Position numbers and translations under genes: made by a program. Below, one piece after another: positions 1-9,462 of a DNA stretch of 64,000 nucleotides. This stretch comes from Pseudoduganella plicata (lineage in GTDB: Bacteria > Pseudomonadota > Gammaproteobacteria > Burkholderiales > Burkholderiaceae_D), in contig NZ_CP038026.1 in assembly GCF_004421005.1 (NCBI RefSeq), forward strand, positions 868,001 through 932,000, read 5' to 3'. The notes beneath the pieces were generated by a model. The model was not told the origin of the DNA. It saw nothing but the letters and a program-made list of their open reading frames with translations, and made no database searches. The number at the start of each line of letters is the position of its first letter. Positions within the stretch are counted from its first letter, which is position 1.

Positions 1-400
1 CCGGTTTCTGGTCCGCATACTCGGCGTCCTTGCCATCCAGCGCGTCGGGCTCCCACGTGATGGCGGCGCCCACCAGGTCTTCCGACCAGAGCAGCGTGGC
101 CTTCGTCATTTCGCCGATCGCGCGCCGATCCAGCGGCAGGCCAGCCGCCTTGGTGCCTTGCATTGCGGCGCCCAGCGTCGCGACGTTGGACAGATTGCTG
201 GTGATGCGTGTGGCCAGCGCTTGCGACGCCTCGCGCGACGCGGTATTTGCCAGGCGCATGGCGGCGCTTTCCGCGTCGTTGCTGGCGCGGATGCCCGTGA
301 CCGTGGCGGTAATGCCCAGGCTGAGGATGACCAGCGCGCTGGCCGCCACGCAGATGCGTGCGTTCAGCGACAGCGCCAGTCGGGATGGTTTGGTTTGCAT
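1..400 (-). CDS. Methyl-accepting chemotaxis protein, N-terminal part (cut by window edge)
   Basis: The first 133 codons of a membrane chemoreceptor start with an ATG at 398-400; the rest lies left of the window. Residues about 13-35 form one hydrophobic segment (LNARICVAASALVILSLG), and the periplasmic part that follows ends in the WEPDALDGKDAEYAD type of sequence typical of dCACHE ligand-binding domains of chemoreceptors. An AGGAG lies about 9 bases before the ATG. The gene starts 33 bases after the stop of the TorF-type porin on the same strand, so the two may be co-transcribed. The signalling domain is not visible, so a histidine kinase or cyclase with the same sensor cannot be formally excluded, but the receptor is by far the most common architecture. 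Confidence 0.75.
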   Translation of the reverse strand, partial: MQTKPSRLALSLNARICVAASALVILSLGITATVTGIRASNDAESAAMRLANTASREASQALATRITSNLSNVATLGAAMQGTKAAGLPLDRRAIGEMTKATLLWSEDLVGAAITWEPDALDGKDAEYADQKP

Positions 401-432
401 GGTGCGGAACTCCTGCTGCGGTTGCTTCGGAT

Positions 433-1242
433 TCAGAAAGTACGGGTCACGGAAACGACCAGCGTGCCGCGCGTGACGTCGGCGTAGTCGATCGCGCCGC
501 CCCTGGCGACGCCGGTGGTGTACGTCTTGTAGATGTCGGTCCTGCCCCAGGCGCGCGTGTAGGCCACGGCGGCGCTCCAGCCACCACCCAGCGTCCTGGT
601 CACGCCGGCCCTGGCGTCACGCCAGTTCCAGATATCGTTGCCGTGTCCCGCCACGCGGCCGTCGCCGGCGTGCAGGTTGAGCATCCAGCCGTCGCCCAGT
701 TCATGGTTGGCGCCCACGTCCAGGTAGCCCGTGCCGCGTGCGTTCGTGACGCCGAAGAAGTCGCGCGTGACCGTGTAGTTGTATTTGCCGTACAGCGACT
801 TGTACGTCAGGCCGCCGGACAGCTCGGCGTAATCGAACTTCGTGCCGGTAGCGCTGATGACGGCGCGCGGATATTTATAGTAGTAGGCCAGCGCGCTGTA
901 GCCGATCGCGCCGGCCGTGCCGCTGTAGCCGCCGTAGATGTCCAGTTCGACCGTGCCTTCTTCAACGAAGCGGTCGCTGATCGTCGATACCCACGTGCCG
1001 GCCGACCAGCCGCTCGGGTGGGCGTAGTCGATGCCCGCCTGCGCCGCCGGTTTGCCCCAGCTCTGGCGCACCCCGCGTGAGACATACTGGCTGACGAGGG
1101 TGGCATTGGCCGTCAACGACGCCTGCGCGGCGGGTGCCATCGTGGCGCCGTCGACGATCTGGGCGTGCGCGGCCGAGCCGCACAGCAGCGTGAGGAAAAC
1201 AAGGGGAAACGCGGGCGTGAGCCGTCCGTGGCCATGCATCAT
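433..1242 (-). CDS. TorF family putative outer-membrane porin
   Basis: A predicted 269-residue outer-membrane beta-barrel of the TIGR02001/TorF type. The chosen ATG (1240-1242; a second ATG follows directly) opens a signal peptide, with the cleavage site probably after AHA. The mature part begins with the family-typical SQYVSRGVRQSWGKPA segment, alternates aromatic and small residues, and ends in a C-terminal phenylalanine (VSVTRTF), the usual barrel-assembly signal. Substrate is unknown; the TorF name refers to proximity to TMAO or other respiratory genes elsewhere. A perfect FNR-type palindrome lies about 130 bases upstream, which would fit redox control. The chemoreceptor gene follows 33 bases downstream. 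Confidence 0.75.
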   Translation of the reverse strand: MMHGHGRLTPAFPLVFLTLLCGSAAHAQIVDGATMAPAAQASLTANATLVSQYVSRGVRQSWGKPAAQAGIDYAHPSGWSAGTWVSTISDRFVEEGTVELDIYGGYSGTAGAIGYSALAYYYKYPRAVISATGTKFDYAELSGGLTYKSLYGKYNYTVTRDFFGVTNARGTGYLDVGANHELGDGWMLNLHAGDGRVAGHGNDIWNWRDARAGVTRTLGGGWSAAVAYTRAWGRTDIYKTYTTGVARGGAIDYADVTRGTLVVSVTRTF

Positions 1243-1665
1243 GATGGTGTCCGAAATCCTGAGGTGCGGCACTGCCGCGGGGATGGAGGATTGGTGTATC
1301 CGTAGAGCAATCCTACAATGGCGATGCGCCTTTTCCGGCAGAAGTTGCCCAACCCGCCACGCAATAAATTGTTTGACGTACGTCAAAACAACACAACGGC
1401 GCCCGCCGTTGCAGGCGATTCAACGAGTTGTCAGGCCGCCAGCATCCCGCTTGCGGGGGCTTGGCAGCCGTCGCCGCAAATCATCCGCGACATCGTCTCG
1501 CAGACCGGAGCCTGGTTCCCGCGCGCATCCATCGGGCATCCGCGCGGGCTTCGCGTTGGCGCTGCCATGCTTTTGCCGCACTTCGGCGGCCGCGCATGCC
1601 GCGGATTACCTTAGCGTCGTGCAATGCTTTAGAATCGTGCTCTTTTATCACCACCGCAGGTTGCC
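1243..1665. other. Intergenic region between porin and aroP
   Basis: About 420 bases separating two divergently transcribed genes. It holds the FNR-type palindrome at 1372-1387. Open frames crossing it are arginine-rich and lack a ribosome-binding site, and I recognise no gene or RNA in it. The aroP promoter should lie in the last 100 bases, which are less GC-rich (around 1610-1660). Confidence 0.4.
1372..1387. promoter_or_regulatory. FNR/CRP-type palindrome TTTGACGTACGTCAAA
   Basis: A perfect 16-base palindrome whose core is TTGAC-N4-GTCAA, the half-site arrangement of FNR/Anr/Dnr-type regulators. It lies 130 bases upstream of the porin start and about 280 bases upstream of aroP on the other strand. 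A second site with the same half-sites and spacing precedes the hemerythrin gene at 24797-24810. Which regulator binds is not shown. Confidence 0.5.
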
Positions 1666-3039
1666 ATGGCAGACGGAAAGAACGAGCTCAAACGCGGCCT
1701 GAAAAGCCGGCACATCCAGTTGATTGCCCTGGGCGGCGCCATTGGCACTGGCCTCTTCCTCGGGATCGCGCAAACGATCCGCATGGCCGGGCCGTCCGTG
1801 CTGCTGGGTTACGCCGTGGCCGGCGTGATTGCCTTCCTGATCATGCGCCAGCTGGGCGAGATGGTTGTCGACGAACCGGTGGCCGGCTCCTTCAGCCATT
1901 TCGCCGACAAGTACTGCGGCCCGCTGGCCGGCTTCCTGTCGGGCTGGAACTACTGGGTGCTGTACGTGCTGGTCAGCATGGCCGAACTGTCGGCCGTGGG
2001 CATCTACGTGCAATACTGGTGGCCGGACGTCCCCACCTGGGTGTCCGCGCTGGCGTTCTTTGTCATCATCAACAGCATCAGCCTGTCGAACGTCAAGGCG
2101 TTCGGCGAGATGGAGTTCTGGTTCGCCATCGTGAAGGTGGTCGCCATCGTCGGCATGATCGGTTTCGGCGCGTGGCTGCTCGTTTCGGGCAATGCCGGGC
2201 CGGAAGCGTCGGTGGCGAACCTGTGGCGCCACGGGGGCTTCTTCCCCAACGGCGTCACAGGCCTCGTGATGGCGATCGCCGTCATCATGTTCTCCTTCGG
2301 CGGGCTGGAACTGGTGGGCATCACGGCTGCCGAGGCGGACGACCCGTCGCGCACCATTCCCAAAGCAACCAACCAGGCCATCTACCGTATCCTGATCTTC
2401 TACATCGGCGCGCTGGGCGTGCTGCTGTCGCTGTACCCCTGGCAGAAGGTCGTGGCCGGCGGCAGCCCGTTCGTGCTGATCTTCCACGCCCTCGACAGCG
2501 AATGGGTGGCGACGGTGCTCAATATCGTCGTGCTGACGGCGGCGCTGTCGGTGTACAACAGCTGCGTCTACTGCAACAGCCGCATGATGTACGGCCTGGC
2601 ACTGCAGGGCAATGCGCCGCGTGCGATGCTGACGGTGAACCGTCGCGGCGTACCGCTGGCCGCGCTGGGCGTTTCCGCGCTGGCGACCGCCGTCTGTGTG
2701 TGCGTGAACTACTTCATGCCGGGCAAGGCGTTCGAGTTGCTGATGGGCCTGGTCGTTTCCGCGCTGATCATCAACTGGGGCATGATCAGCTGGATCCACC
2801 TGCGCTTTCGCGCCCACAAGCGCGCCCACGGCGAAACGACGGGCTTCCCGAGCCCGTGGCATCCGCTGTCGAACTGGCTGTGCCTGGCCTTCCTGGCCGG
2901 TGTGCTGGTGGTGATGTACCTGACGCCGGAGCTGCGCCTGTCGGTATGGCTCATTCCCGTCTGGCTGGGCGCACTGTATGTCGGCTACCGGCTCAAGGGC
3001 CGCAATGCCGCCACGCCCGAAAGCCGCGCGCCGGTCTGA
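1666..3039 (+). CDS. aroP: Aromatic amino acid permease (AroP type)
   Basis: A 457-residue inner-membrane transporter of the amino acid-polyamine-organocation superfamily with about 12 membrane spans. It closely resembles E. coli AroP from recall: an N-terminal LKRGLKSRHIQLIALGGAIG, the MRQLGEMVVDEPVAGSFSHF loop, SGWNYWVLYVL, FSFGGLELVGITAAEADDP and VYNSCVYCNSRMM. It should import Phe, Tyr and Trp by proton symport; PheP or a related permease is the main alternative. The ATG follows the weak Shine-Dalgarno CAGG. The gene stands alone, converging with the diguanylate cyclase 9 bases downstream on the other strand. Confidence 0.85.
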   Translation: MADGKNELKRGLKSRHIQLIALGGAIGTGLFLGIAQTIRMAGPSVLLGYAVAGVIAFLIMRQLGEMVVDEPVAGSFSHFADKYCGPLAGFLSGWNYWVLYVLVSMAELSAVGIYVQYWWPDVPTWVSALAFFVIINSISLSNVKAFGEMEFWFAIVKVVAIVGMIGFGAWLLVSGNAGPEASVANLWRHGGFFPNGVTGLVMAIAVIMFSFGGLELVGITAAEADDPSRTIPKATNQAIYRILIFYIGALGVLLSLYPWQKVVAGGSPFVLIFHALDSEWVATVLNIVVLTAALSVYNSCVYCNSRMMYGLALQGNAPRAMLTVNRRGVPLAALGVSALATAVCVCVNYFMPGKAFELLMGLVVSALIINWGMISWIHLRFRAHKRAHGETTGFPSPWHPLSNWLCLAFLAGVLVVMYLTPELRLSVWLIPVWLGALYVGYRLKGRNAATPESRAPV

Positions 3040-3048
3040 CGCCGCCGG

Positions 3049-3969
3049 TCAGTCCGGACCGGCGACCACACCGCGGTTGCGCCCGGCGGCCTTGGCTTCG
3101 TACAGCGCCATGTCGGCCTTGTGCAGCAACGCTTCGGGCGTATCGCCTTCGGCCGGCAGCATGGAACACAGGCCGACACTGATGGTGACGGCCGGTGCCG
3201 TCGGGGCGGTGGGATGCGGCAGGTCCAGCATCGTCACACGGCTGCACAGCCAGTCGCCGTACGTCAGCAGCTCCTCGCGCCGGGTATTGGGCAGCAACAC
3301 GACGAATTCCTCGCCGCCGTAACGGGCCGCCAGCTCGCCCGGCCGGCGCGCGCCTTCGCGGATCGCGCCCGCCACGGCCTTCAGGCAGGCGTCGCCCTGC
3401 TGGTGGCCGTATTGGTCGTTGTACAGCTTGAAGTGGTCGACGTCGACCAGCGCCAGTCCCAGCGGCATGCCGTGGCGGCGGTGGCGGGCGAACTCCGTGG
3501 CCAGCTGGCTGTCGAAATGGCGCCGGTTGAACAGGCCCGTCAGGCCGTCCTGGTGTGCCAGCCCGTCCAGCGTGGCCAGTGCCGCCTGCAGCCGCAGATG
3601 GGTGCGCACACGCGCCTGCACCACGGCCGCGTTCAGCGGCTTGGGGATGAAGTCGACGGCGCCCGCGTCCAGGCAGGCGATTTCCGCTTCCGGCGACGAC
3701 TGCGCCGTGACGAAAATGATCGCGCTGCTGCGCAGGGCCGGGTCGCGCCGGATGACGTCGCAAACGGCAAAGCCGTCCATCCCCGCCATCTCGACGTCGA
3801 GCAGGATCAGTTGCGGCCGCTGCAGCCGGGCGATGTCGATGCCGGCCGCGCCGTTGGTGGCGAACAGCACCCGCGCCTGGCCCCGCACCATGGCCGACAG
3901 CAGGCGGATCGTGTCGGCGTTGTCGTCGATGATCAGGATGGTGCTGTCGCTCTGCGTGACCGCGGTCAT
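3049..3969 (-). CDS. Response regulator with GGDEF domain (PleD-like diguanylate cyclase)
   Basis: A 306-residue protein with an N-terminal receiver (about 9-125) and a C-terminal GGDEF domain (about 135-300). The receiver has the acidic pair D15-D16, the phosphoacceptor D58 (LILLDVEM) and K110 in the IPKPL motif, so it should be phosphorylatable. The active-site motif is GGEEF at 218-222 (RYGGEEFVVLL), consistent with active c-di-GMP synthesis. Its start overlaps the stop of the hybrid histidine kinase in an ATGA-type junction (3966-3969), so the kinase is very likely the cognate phosphodonor through its HPt domain. Cytosolic. Confidence 0.85.
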   Translation of the reverse strand: MTAVTQSDSTILIIDDNADTIRLLSAMVRGQARVLFATNGAAGIDIARLQRPQLILLDVEMAGMDGFAVCDVIRRDPALRSSAIIFVTAQSSPEAEIACLDAGAVDFIPKPLNAAVVQARVRTHLRLQAALATLDGLAHQDGLTGLFNRRHFDSQLATEFARHRRHGMPLGLALVDVDHFKLYNDQYGHQQGDACLKAVAGAIREGARRPGELAARYGGEEFVVLLPNTRREELLTYGDWLCSRVTMLDLPHPTAPTAPAVTISVGLCSMLPAEGDTPEALLHKADMALYEAKAAGRNRGVVAGPD

Positions 3970-6900
3970 GGCGTCTCCCTGCGGGGCGACGCGGCGGGAT
4001 CATGCCGCAGCCGCTCCGGCAGCACGGCCAGCACGGTATCGAAGTCGAGCGCGCCCATGGCGGCCGCGACGACGGCATCGTCCTCGGCGGACAACTGCGT
4101 GCCCAGCCATGTCCGCAGCGTTTCATAGTGCGTCACGGCGTCCAGGTCGCGCTGCTCCAGCAGCGCCAGCCATTCGGCCAGCGCCGCCGGCCGCTCGCCC
4201 GGCTGGCCGGACGACACAGGCTCCGGTGCTGATGAGGCCTGGGCCGCCAGCCAGGCGCGCGCCGCCGCCGCCGTGGCGCCGAGCTGGCGCGCGACTTCGT
4301 CGAACAGCCCTGCCACCAGTGCACCGCGCCCTTCGCGCAATGCCGCTTCCAGCCGCAACGTGGCCTGGGCAAAGTCGCGCGCGCCAAGACTGCCGACGCC
4401 ACCGCGCAGCGCGTGCAGGGTCGCCCCGGCCGCCTTGGCATCGCCCTCCTCCCAGACCTCGCGCGCCCGCGCCAGCTCGGCCGGCGCTTCCCGGGCCATG
4501 CGTTCGACCAGCGTGACGAGGGCCAGGCGCTGGCCCGGGTCGCCGGCGCCCAGCGCGGCCAGCCGGTCCACATTGAACACGGCGGCGGCGGGCAAGGCGG
4601 GCGTCGCGGCGGCGCCCGCCGTCTTGTCCGTCCGTCCCAGGTGTTGCCGCAAGCTTTCCATCATCTGCTCCACATCGACCGGCTTTGCAATAAAATCGTT
4701 CATGCCCGCCGCGAGGCACTCTTCGCGCTCGGCGGCCGTCACGCCGGCGCTCATGGCCAGAATCGGCTGGCGCACGCCGAGGCGGGTGCGCAGGAGCCGC
4801 GTGGCCGTGTAGCCGTCCATGACAGGCATCTGCACGTCCATCAGCACCAGGTCGTAACGCGTCGGGTCCGCGCTCATCGCGTCCACGGCCTCCTGGCCGT
4901 TCCAGACGGCCGTCACGACCACCCCGGCCGGCTCCAGTATACCTTTCGCGACCAATTGGTTGAGCGCATTATCCTCGACCAGCAGGATACGAGCGCCCGC
5001 GAGGCCCGTGCCGCCAGCCGGCAGGTTCTCGCGCTGCGTGACCGCGGCGTGGCGCCCCGGCGTCGCCAGCGCGCTGCGCAGGCTGTGCGCGGTCACGGGC
5101 CGGGCCAGCGGCACCGCGCCCGGCAGCGGCGCCACGCCGCGGTCCGGGCCGCCCGTCAGCTGCAGCAGCGCCGCCTGCGCTTCCGGCCAGCGCGCGGCAT
5201 GCGCGTCGAGCAGGCGCTGCACGCCCGGTTGCGCCGCGCCCGTCAGCAAGGCATCCACCGGCGCTGCGGCCAGCAGTTCCCCGGCCGCCTCTGTGTCGGA
5301 CGCCGTGACGACCGTCCAGCCCAGGCTGGCGGCCGCGTGTTCGATCCCGCCGCGGCATGCCGGCGAGACGTCGATCACGAGCAGCCGTCCGCCCACCTGC
5401 GCCGGTGCCGGCACCGCGGGAGCACACGTCAGCGGCAGCGTCACGGTAAACGTGCTGCCCGCGCCAACGACGCTGGCGACGGCGATGCGTCCGCCCATCA
5501 GCTCGGTCAGCTGGCGCGCGATCGTCAGGCCAAGCCCCGTGCCGCCGAAGCGGCGCGAGATGCCCGCGTCGGCCTGTTCGAACGGCCGGAACAGCCGCGC
5601 CAGCTGTTCCTCGCTGATACCGATGCCGGTGTCGCGCACGTCGATCCGCAGCGACGCCGTGGCGCCATGCTGGGCGATGCGCGAGATCGTCACGACGACT
5701 TCGCCTGCCGTCGTGAACTTGAGCGCATTGCCGACCAGGTTCATGACCACCTGCTGCAGCCGCGTGACGTCGCCGATATAGGCCGGCGGCAGGTCCGGCG
5801 CAACGTCGACGACGAGATTGATCGGCTTGTCGCTGGCGCGCATGGCCGTGGCGATGCCTTCGACCAGTTGCGACAGCGGGAACGGCAGCGCGGCGATGTC
5901 GATGCGGCCCGCCTCGATCTTGGAGAAGTCCAGCACGTCGTTGATGATGCCCACCAGCGTCTTGCCGCACGACTGGATCATGGCCACGTATTCGCGCTGC
6001 GGCGGCGTCAGGCCGGTCTTGTCCAACAGGTGCGTCAGCCCCAGCACGGCGTTCATCGGCGTGCGGATCTCGTGGCTGACGTTGGCCACGAACTCGCTCT
6101 TGGCGCGGTTGGCGGCCTGCGCGAGGCGCTCGTTGCGCGCGTGGCCCAGCTCCGCCATCTTGCGGTCGGTGATGTCCGTCACCATCGTGTGAAAGCCCAG
6201 CACGACGCCGTTTGCGTCGATGTTGGGTACGTAGTCGCCCATGAAGTAGCGCGGCCAGCTGGGATGCTGGAAGTCCGTTTCGAAGTGCACGGATTTTCCC
6301 GCCAGCGCCTGGGCCACGTGCGGCTCAACGACGGCATAGGCCGGCTCGCCCAGCACGTCGCGCATGTGGCGCCCGACGATCGCCTCGGGCGCCAGGTTCA
6401 GCGTCGCTCCATAGGTACGGTTGGCGAAACGGTAGATGCGGTCGCGGTCGACGTAACCGATCATGGCCGGGTTGTTGTCGGCCATCGTGCGCAGGAAGCG
6501 CTCGCTGTCGGCCAGGCGGCGCTCGGCCTCTCGCCGTGCCGTGATGTCGCTGCTGGCCACCACGGCGCCCAGCGACTTGCCGTCGGCCGTCACCAGTGCG
6601 TGTCCGGAACACAGCAGGTGTCGCGCCGGCTGGCCCGGCGGGGCGATGACGATCTCCAAGCCGCTGATCGTCTCGCCCGCCAGCGCGCGCGCCAGCGGCA
6701 CTGCGGCCGGCGCCACCGGCTCCGTGCCGTCCGGCGCGTACACGCTGCAGTGCTCCAGCCAGTCCTTGCGTATCGTCGCGTCGCGCGGGATGCCATAGAT
6801 CTCGCGTGCGGCGCGGTTGAACAGGGTCAGCGCACCCGCTTCGTCGCACGCGGCGACGGCCACGTCGATCGCCTCCAGCACGGCGGCCAGCAGCGTGCGT

Positions 6901-8495
6901 TCGCTTTCCAGCTCGCGCTCGATGCGGCGGCGTGCCGAAATGTCGTTGACGAACGCGCCGAACGAGCGCACGCCCGCGACGTCGATCAGGCCGATCGTCA
7001 TCTCGACGGGGAACTCGGTACCGTCGCGGCGCAGCGCCAGCAGTTCCAGGCGGCTGCCCAGCACGCGCGCCTCGCCCGTCGCCATGAAGCGATCCAGACC
7101 CCGTCGATGGGCGGAGCGCAAACCGGGCGGCACGACCACGTCGTGCAGCGGCGTGTCCAGCACCTCGTCGCGGCGCCAGCCGAACATGCGCTCGGCCTGC
7201 GGGTTCCAGTCGGTGATGCGGCCGGCACTGTCCATGCCGACGAACGCATCCTGGGCCGTCTCGAGGATCGTGCGGATGCGTTCCTCGCTGCGCCGCACCG
7301 TGTCGAGCGAGCTCGCCAGGTCGGCCGTGCGCTGTTCGACCCGGTGTTCCAGCTCGGCGTTTATCGCTGTCAGCTCTTTCTGCTGCTCGCGCAGGCGCCG
7401 CAGGCTGGCGTTGACGGCCCCCGTCAGCGCGGCCAGCTCGAAGAAGCTGCCCGGGGCAACGTCGATGGTACGGTCGGCGCCCTCCTCGATGGCGGCGGCG
7501 GACGTGGCGGCATCGAGCAGTGGCTGGGTGATGCGGCGCGAGACGCGCCAGCCCAGCAGTGAAAACGCCAGCGCCACGGCCACGCCCACACTGAACACGC
7601 GCAGCTGCAGCTCGCGCACCGGCGCATACGCCGACTGCGCATCCTGCCGCGTCAGCACGACCCAGCCCAGCCCCGCGTAGTCGCCCACGCCGGACGTCGG
7701 CGCCGCGGCGACCAGCCACGTATGGCCGTCGGCCCAGCGTTCCTCGGCGCTGCCGGTCTCGCCGTCCCGGGCGGCGGCCAGGCTGGCCGAGGCGATCACG
7801 GTACCCGCCAACCCCGCCGGTCCGGAAAGGACCTTGCCGGCGCGGTCGACGATCAGTGTCTGTTCGCCCGACGTCGCGGCCAGGTCGAACCGGCTGCGGA
7901 TCTGTTCCGCCCAGCGCCAGTTCAGGTGCGCGCCCAGCACGGCCACGGGCTTGCCGTCCGGCCCGAGGACGGGAAAGGCAATGTCGACAAAGCGCGGCGG
8001 GCCGCCCGCCTGCACGGGCAGGAGCTTTGCCAGCAGGACGGCCTCGTGCACGTCATGCACGTAGAGGCCGGCCAGTGCGCCGGCAAACCACGGGCGCTTC
8101 GCCACGTTCGCCCCTTCCAGCAGGCCGCCGGTGGATGCCGTGACGACGCCGTCCAGATTGGCAAGGCCGATCCAGGCATACATGGGATAGCTGCCTTGCA
8201 GCGCCTCGATGACTTCGCGGCGGGCGCCCGGCGACAGCCCCGGCGCGCGCAGCTCGGGCCGGCCCGCGAGCAGCAGCACGTCGCGATAGCGTTCATGCAT
8301 CGTCGCGTCCAGCTGCTGGGCGCCATGGCGGGCGCGCTCGGCCAGGCCGGCGCCGATCATGCGCTTGAGCTCTTCCGTCGACAGAAATCCCAGCAGCAGC
8401 ACGAGCACCACCGTCAGCAGCAGCGCGCTGGCCGATGCCCACAGGGCGAGTGACGTGCCGAGCCGCTGGCGCGGCAGGATCGGAGTCAAGCTCAC
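3966..8495 (-). CDS. Multi-PAS hybrid sensor histidine kinase with receiver and HPt domains
   Basis: A 1509-residue inner-membrane sensor. In order: a membrane segment (about 15-40), a large periplasmic dCACHE-like sensor (about 40-295), a second membrane segment (about 298-318), HAMP (319-372), a coiled coil, three PAS domains (about 405-785), a HisKA domain with phosphoacceptor H808 in VSHEIRTPMN, a HATPase domain with N and G boxes (DTGIGI, GTGLGL), a degenerate receiver-like segment, an active receiver with D1220 in LVLMDVQMPVMDGY, and an HPt domain with H1361 (HALRGGVGSLGA). This is a full phosphorelay in one chain (ArcB/BarA type). The signal is unknown. It is co-transcribed with the PleD-like cyclase, the probable output. 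Confidence 0.88.
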   Translation of the reverse strand: MSLTPILPRQRLGTSLALWASASALLLTVVLVLLLGFLSTEELKRMIGAGLAERARHGAQQLDATMHERYRDVLLLAGRPELRAPGLSPGARREVIEALQGSYPMYAWIGLANLDGVVTASTGGLLEGANVAKRPWFAGALAGLYVHDVHEAVLLAKLLPVQAGGPPRFVDIAFPVLGPDGKPVAVLGAHLNWRWAEQIRSRFDLAATSGEQTLIVDRAGKVLSGPAGLAGTVIASASLAAARDGETGSAEERWADGHTWLVAAAPTSGVGDYAGLGWVVLTRQDAQSAYAPVRELQLRVFSVGVAVALAFSLLGWRVSRRITQPLLDAATSAAAIEEGADRTIDVAPGSFFELAALTGAVNASLRRLREQQKELTAINAELEHRVEQRTADLASSLDTVRRSEERIRTILETAQDAFVGMDSAGRITDWNPQAERMFGWRRDEVLDTPLHDVVVPPGLRSAHRRGLDRFMATGEARVLGSRLELLALRRDGTEFPVEMTIGLIDVAGVRSFGAFVNDISARRRIERELESERTLLAAVLEAIDVAVAACDEAGALTLFNRAAREIYGIPRDATIRKDWLEHCSVYAPDGTEPVAPAAVPLARALAGETISGLEIVIAPPGQPARHLLCSGHALVTADGKSLGAVVASSDITARREAERRLADSERFLRTMADNNPAMIGYVDRDRIYRFANRTYGATLNLAPEAIVGRHMRDVLGEPAYAVVEPHVAQALAGKSVHFETDFQHPSWPRYFMGDYVPNIDANGVVLGFHTMVTDITDRKMAELGHARNERLAQAANRAKSEFVANVSHEIRTPMNAVLGLTHLLDKTGLTPPQREYVAMIQSCGKTLVGIINDVLDFSKIEAGRIDIAALPFPLSQLVEGIATAMRASDKPINLVVDVAPDLPPAYIGDVTRLQQVVMNLVGNALKFTTAGEVVVTISRIAQHGATASLRIDVRDTGIGISEEQLARLFRPFEQADAGISRRFGGTGLGLTIARQLTELMGGRIAVASVVGAGSTFTVTLPLTCAPAVPAPAQVGGRLLVIDVSPACRGGIEHAAASLGWTVVTASDTEAAGELLAAAPVDALLTGAAQPGVQRLLDAHAARWPEAQAALLQLTGGPDRGVAPLPGAVPLARPVTAHSLRSALATPGRHAAVTQRENLPAGGTGLAGARILLVEDNALNQLVAKGILEPAGVVVTAVWNGQEAVDAMSADPTRYDLVLMDVQMPVMDGYTATRLLRTRLGVRQPILAMSAGVTAAEREECLAAGMNDFIAKPVDVEQMMESLRQHLGRTDKTAGAAATPALPAAAVFNVDRLAALGAGDPGQRLALVTLVERMAREAPAELARAREVWEEGDAKAAGATLHALRGGVGSLGARDFAQATLRLEAALREGRGALVAGLFDEVARQLGATAAAARAWLAAQASSAPEPVSSGQPGERPAALAEWLALLEQRDLDAVTHYETLRTWLGTQLSAEDDAVVAAAMGALDFDTVLAVLPERLRHDPAASPRRETP

Positions 8496-8785
8496 ACCCG
8501 CGTCCCTGGCACGCGGCCGGGGCGAAGGGCCGCGGGCGCGGCGAAAACGGCAGAGGGGCGGCGGGCCAACAAGGCCACCACCGTGAAGATGGGCATGGAT
8601 CGATCCTGTCTGGAGGCGAAGACACCAGCACCGCGGGCGGCTCGCGCGGCAACCGGAGTTGCCGCGCAGGTCATGCTACATGAGCGGGGCTGGCACTGGC
8701 GCAAGCTACCGCGCACCATTCGACGGCGCGGTGCGGCGTGGGCGGCGGGCCGGGCGCGGCAGCACCGCTCCGCCCGGCCGGTACA

Positions 8786-9139
8786 TCAGGCGTGCAGCGC
8801 CTGCGCCGGTACGTCGTTCTGCGAAAACGCCACGCGGAACTTGCCGCGGCGATCGCCCATCAGCACGCGCAGGCCGGCAATCGTGATGTTGCTCACTTCA
8901 TGCATGCGGATCAGCAGCGAAGGGCCGATGGCCAGGCGGAAATGGCGGATCTTGCTGATGACGGGCGGTGCCACTTCCAGGGTGCGGGCCAGGGCCGCGT
9001 CGTTCTTCAGGTCGAGCACGTCGATCAGGTGGTCCAGCAGGCGGTTCGGGTCGTAGTTCAGCAGCGGCTCGCCGGCATTGGGCATCGGTGCCGCCAGGGT
9101 TGCCAGGGTCATCGCAGTCATCGTGTGTTGGGTCGTCAT
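8786..9139 (-). CDS. Small HTH protein, function unknown
   Basis: A 117-residue protein. Residues about 30-95 read as a lambda-repressor/XRE-like helical bundle (LIDVLDLKNDAALARTLEVAPPVIS followed by LLIRMHEVSNITIAGLRVLMG), where AALARTLEVAPPVISKIRH fits a helix-turn-helix. The C-terminus (KFRVAFSQND) is short and carries no recognisable effector domain. It may act as a small transcriptional regulator. An ATTGCAGTT...GGAGAATGACATG context gives a good ribosome-binding site (GGAGAA). The 290 bases between it and the histidine kinase hold no gene I recognise. Confidence 0.6.
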   Translation of the reverse strand: MTTQHTMTAMTLATLAAPMPNAGEPLLNYDPNRLLDHLIDVLDLKNDAALARTLEVAPPVISKIRHFRLAIGPSLLIRMHEVSNITIAGLRVLMGDRRGKFRVAFSQNDVPAQALHA

Positions 9140-9462
9140 GTCATTCTCCAGTCAATTGCAGTTCACAAGCCCCGGCAGGCGCCGGGACGATAAACCGGTG
9201 CCTGCATGAGGGGCCGTGGCGGCGCGTCGTGCGAGAAGATACCGGTGAGTGTGAGATGCGCCAGGAGTGGCGTCCCCGCGGAGGTGCGGAAGGGAACTCG
9301 AATCCGCGCGACAGAAGTTTGAGGTCGGCGAACTGGTTTCTATAGTGCACGAAAAATTCTTTAAATGCAATCGGCACGTGCGCATGTGGCTTTTCTGCAA
9401 TATCGCGCAGGGCGCGCCCGACTTGCGCGGAACGCGGTAGGATCGGCAGGGAGGCGCCGACA
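9140..9462. other. Divergent intergenic region, no gene seen
   Basis: About 320 bases between the small HTH gene and the PAS-GGDEF-EAL gene. The stretch 9330-9375 is clearly AT-richer than its surroundings and is the likely promoter region for the rightward gene. No repeat, RNA or credible short gene was found. Confidence 0.35.

Noticed and set aside
433..1080. Rightward frames of several hundred codons across the porin gene
   Set aside because: They are mirror frames of the minus-strand gene in GC-rich DNA and are rich in Arg and Ala, without start signals.
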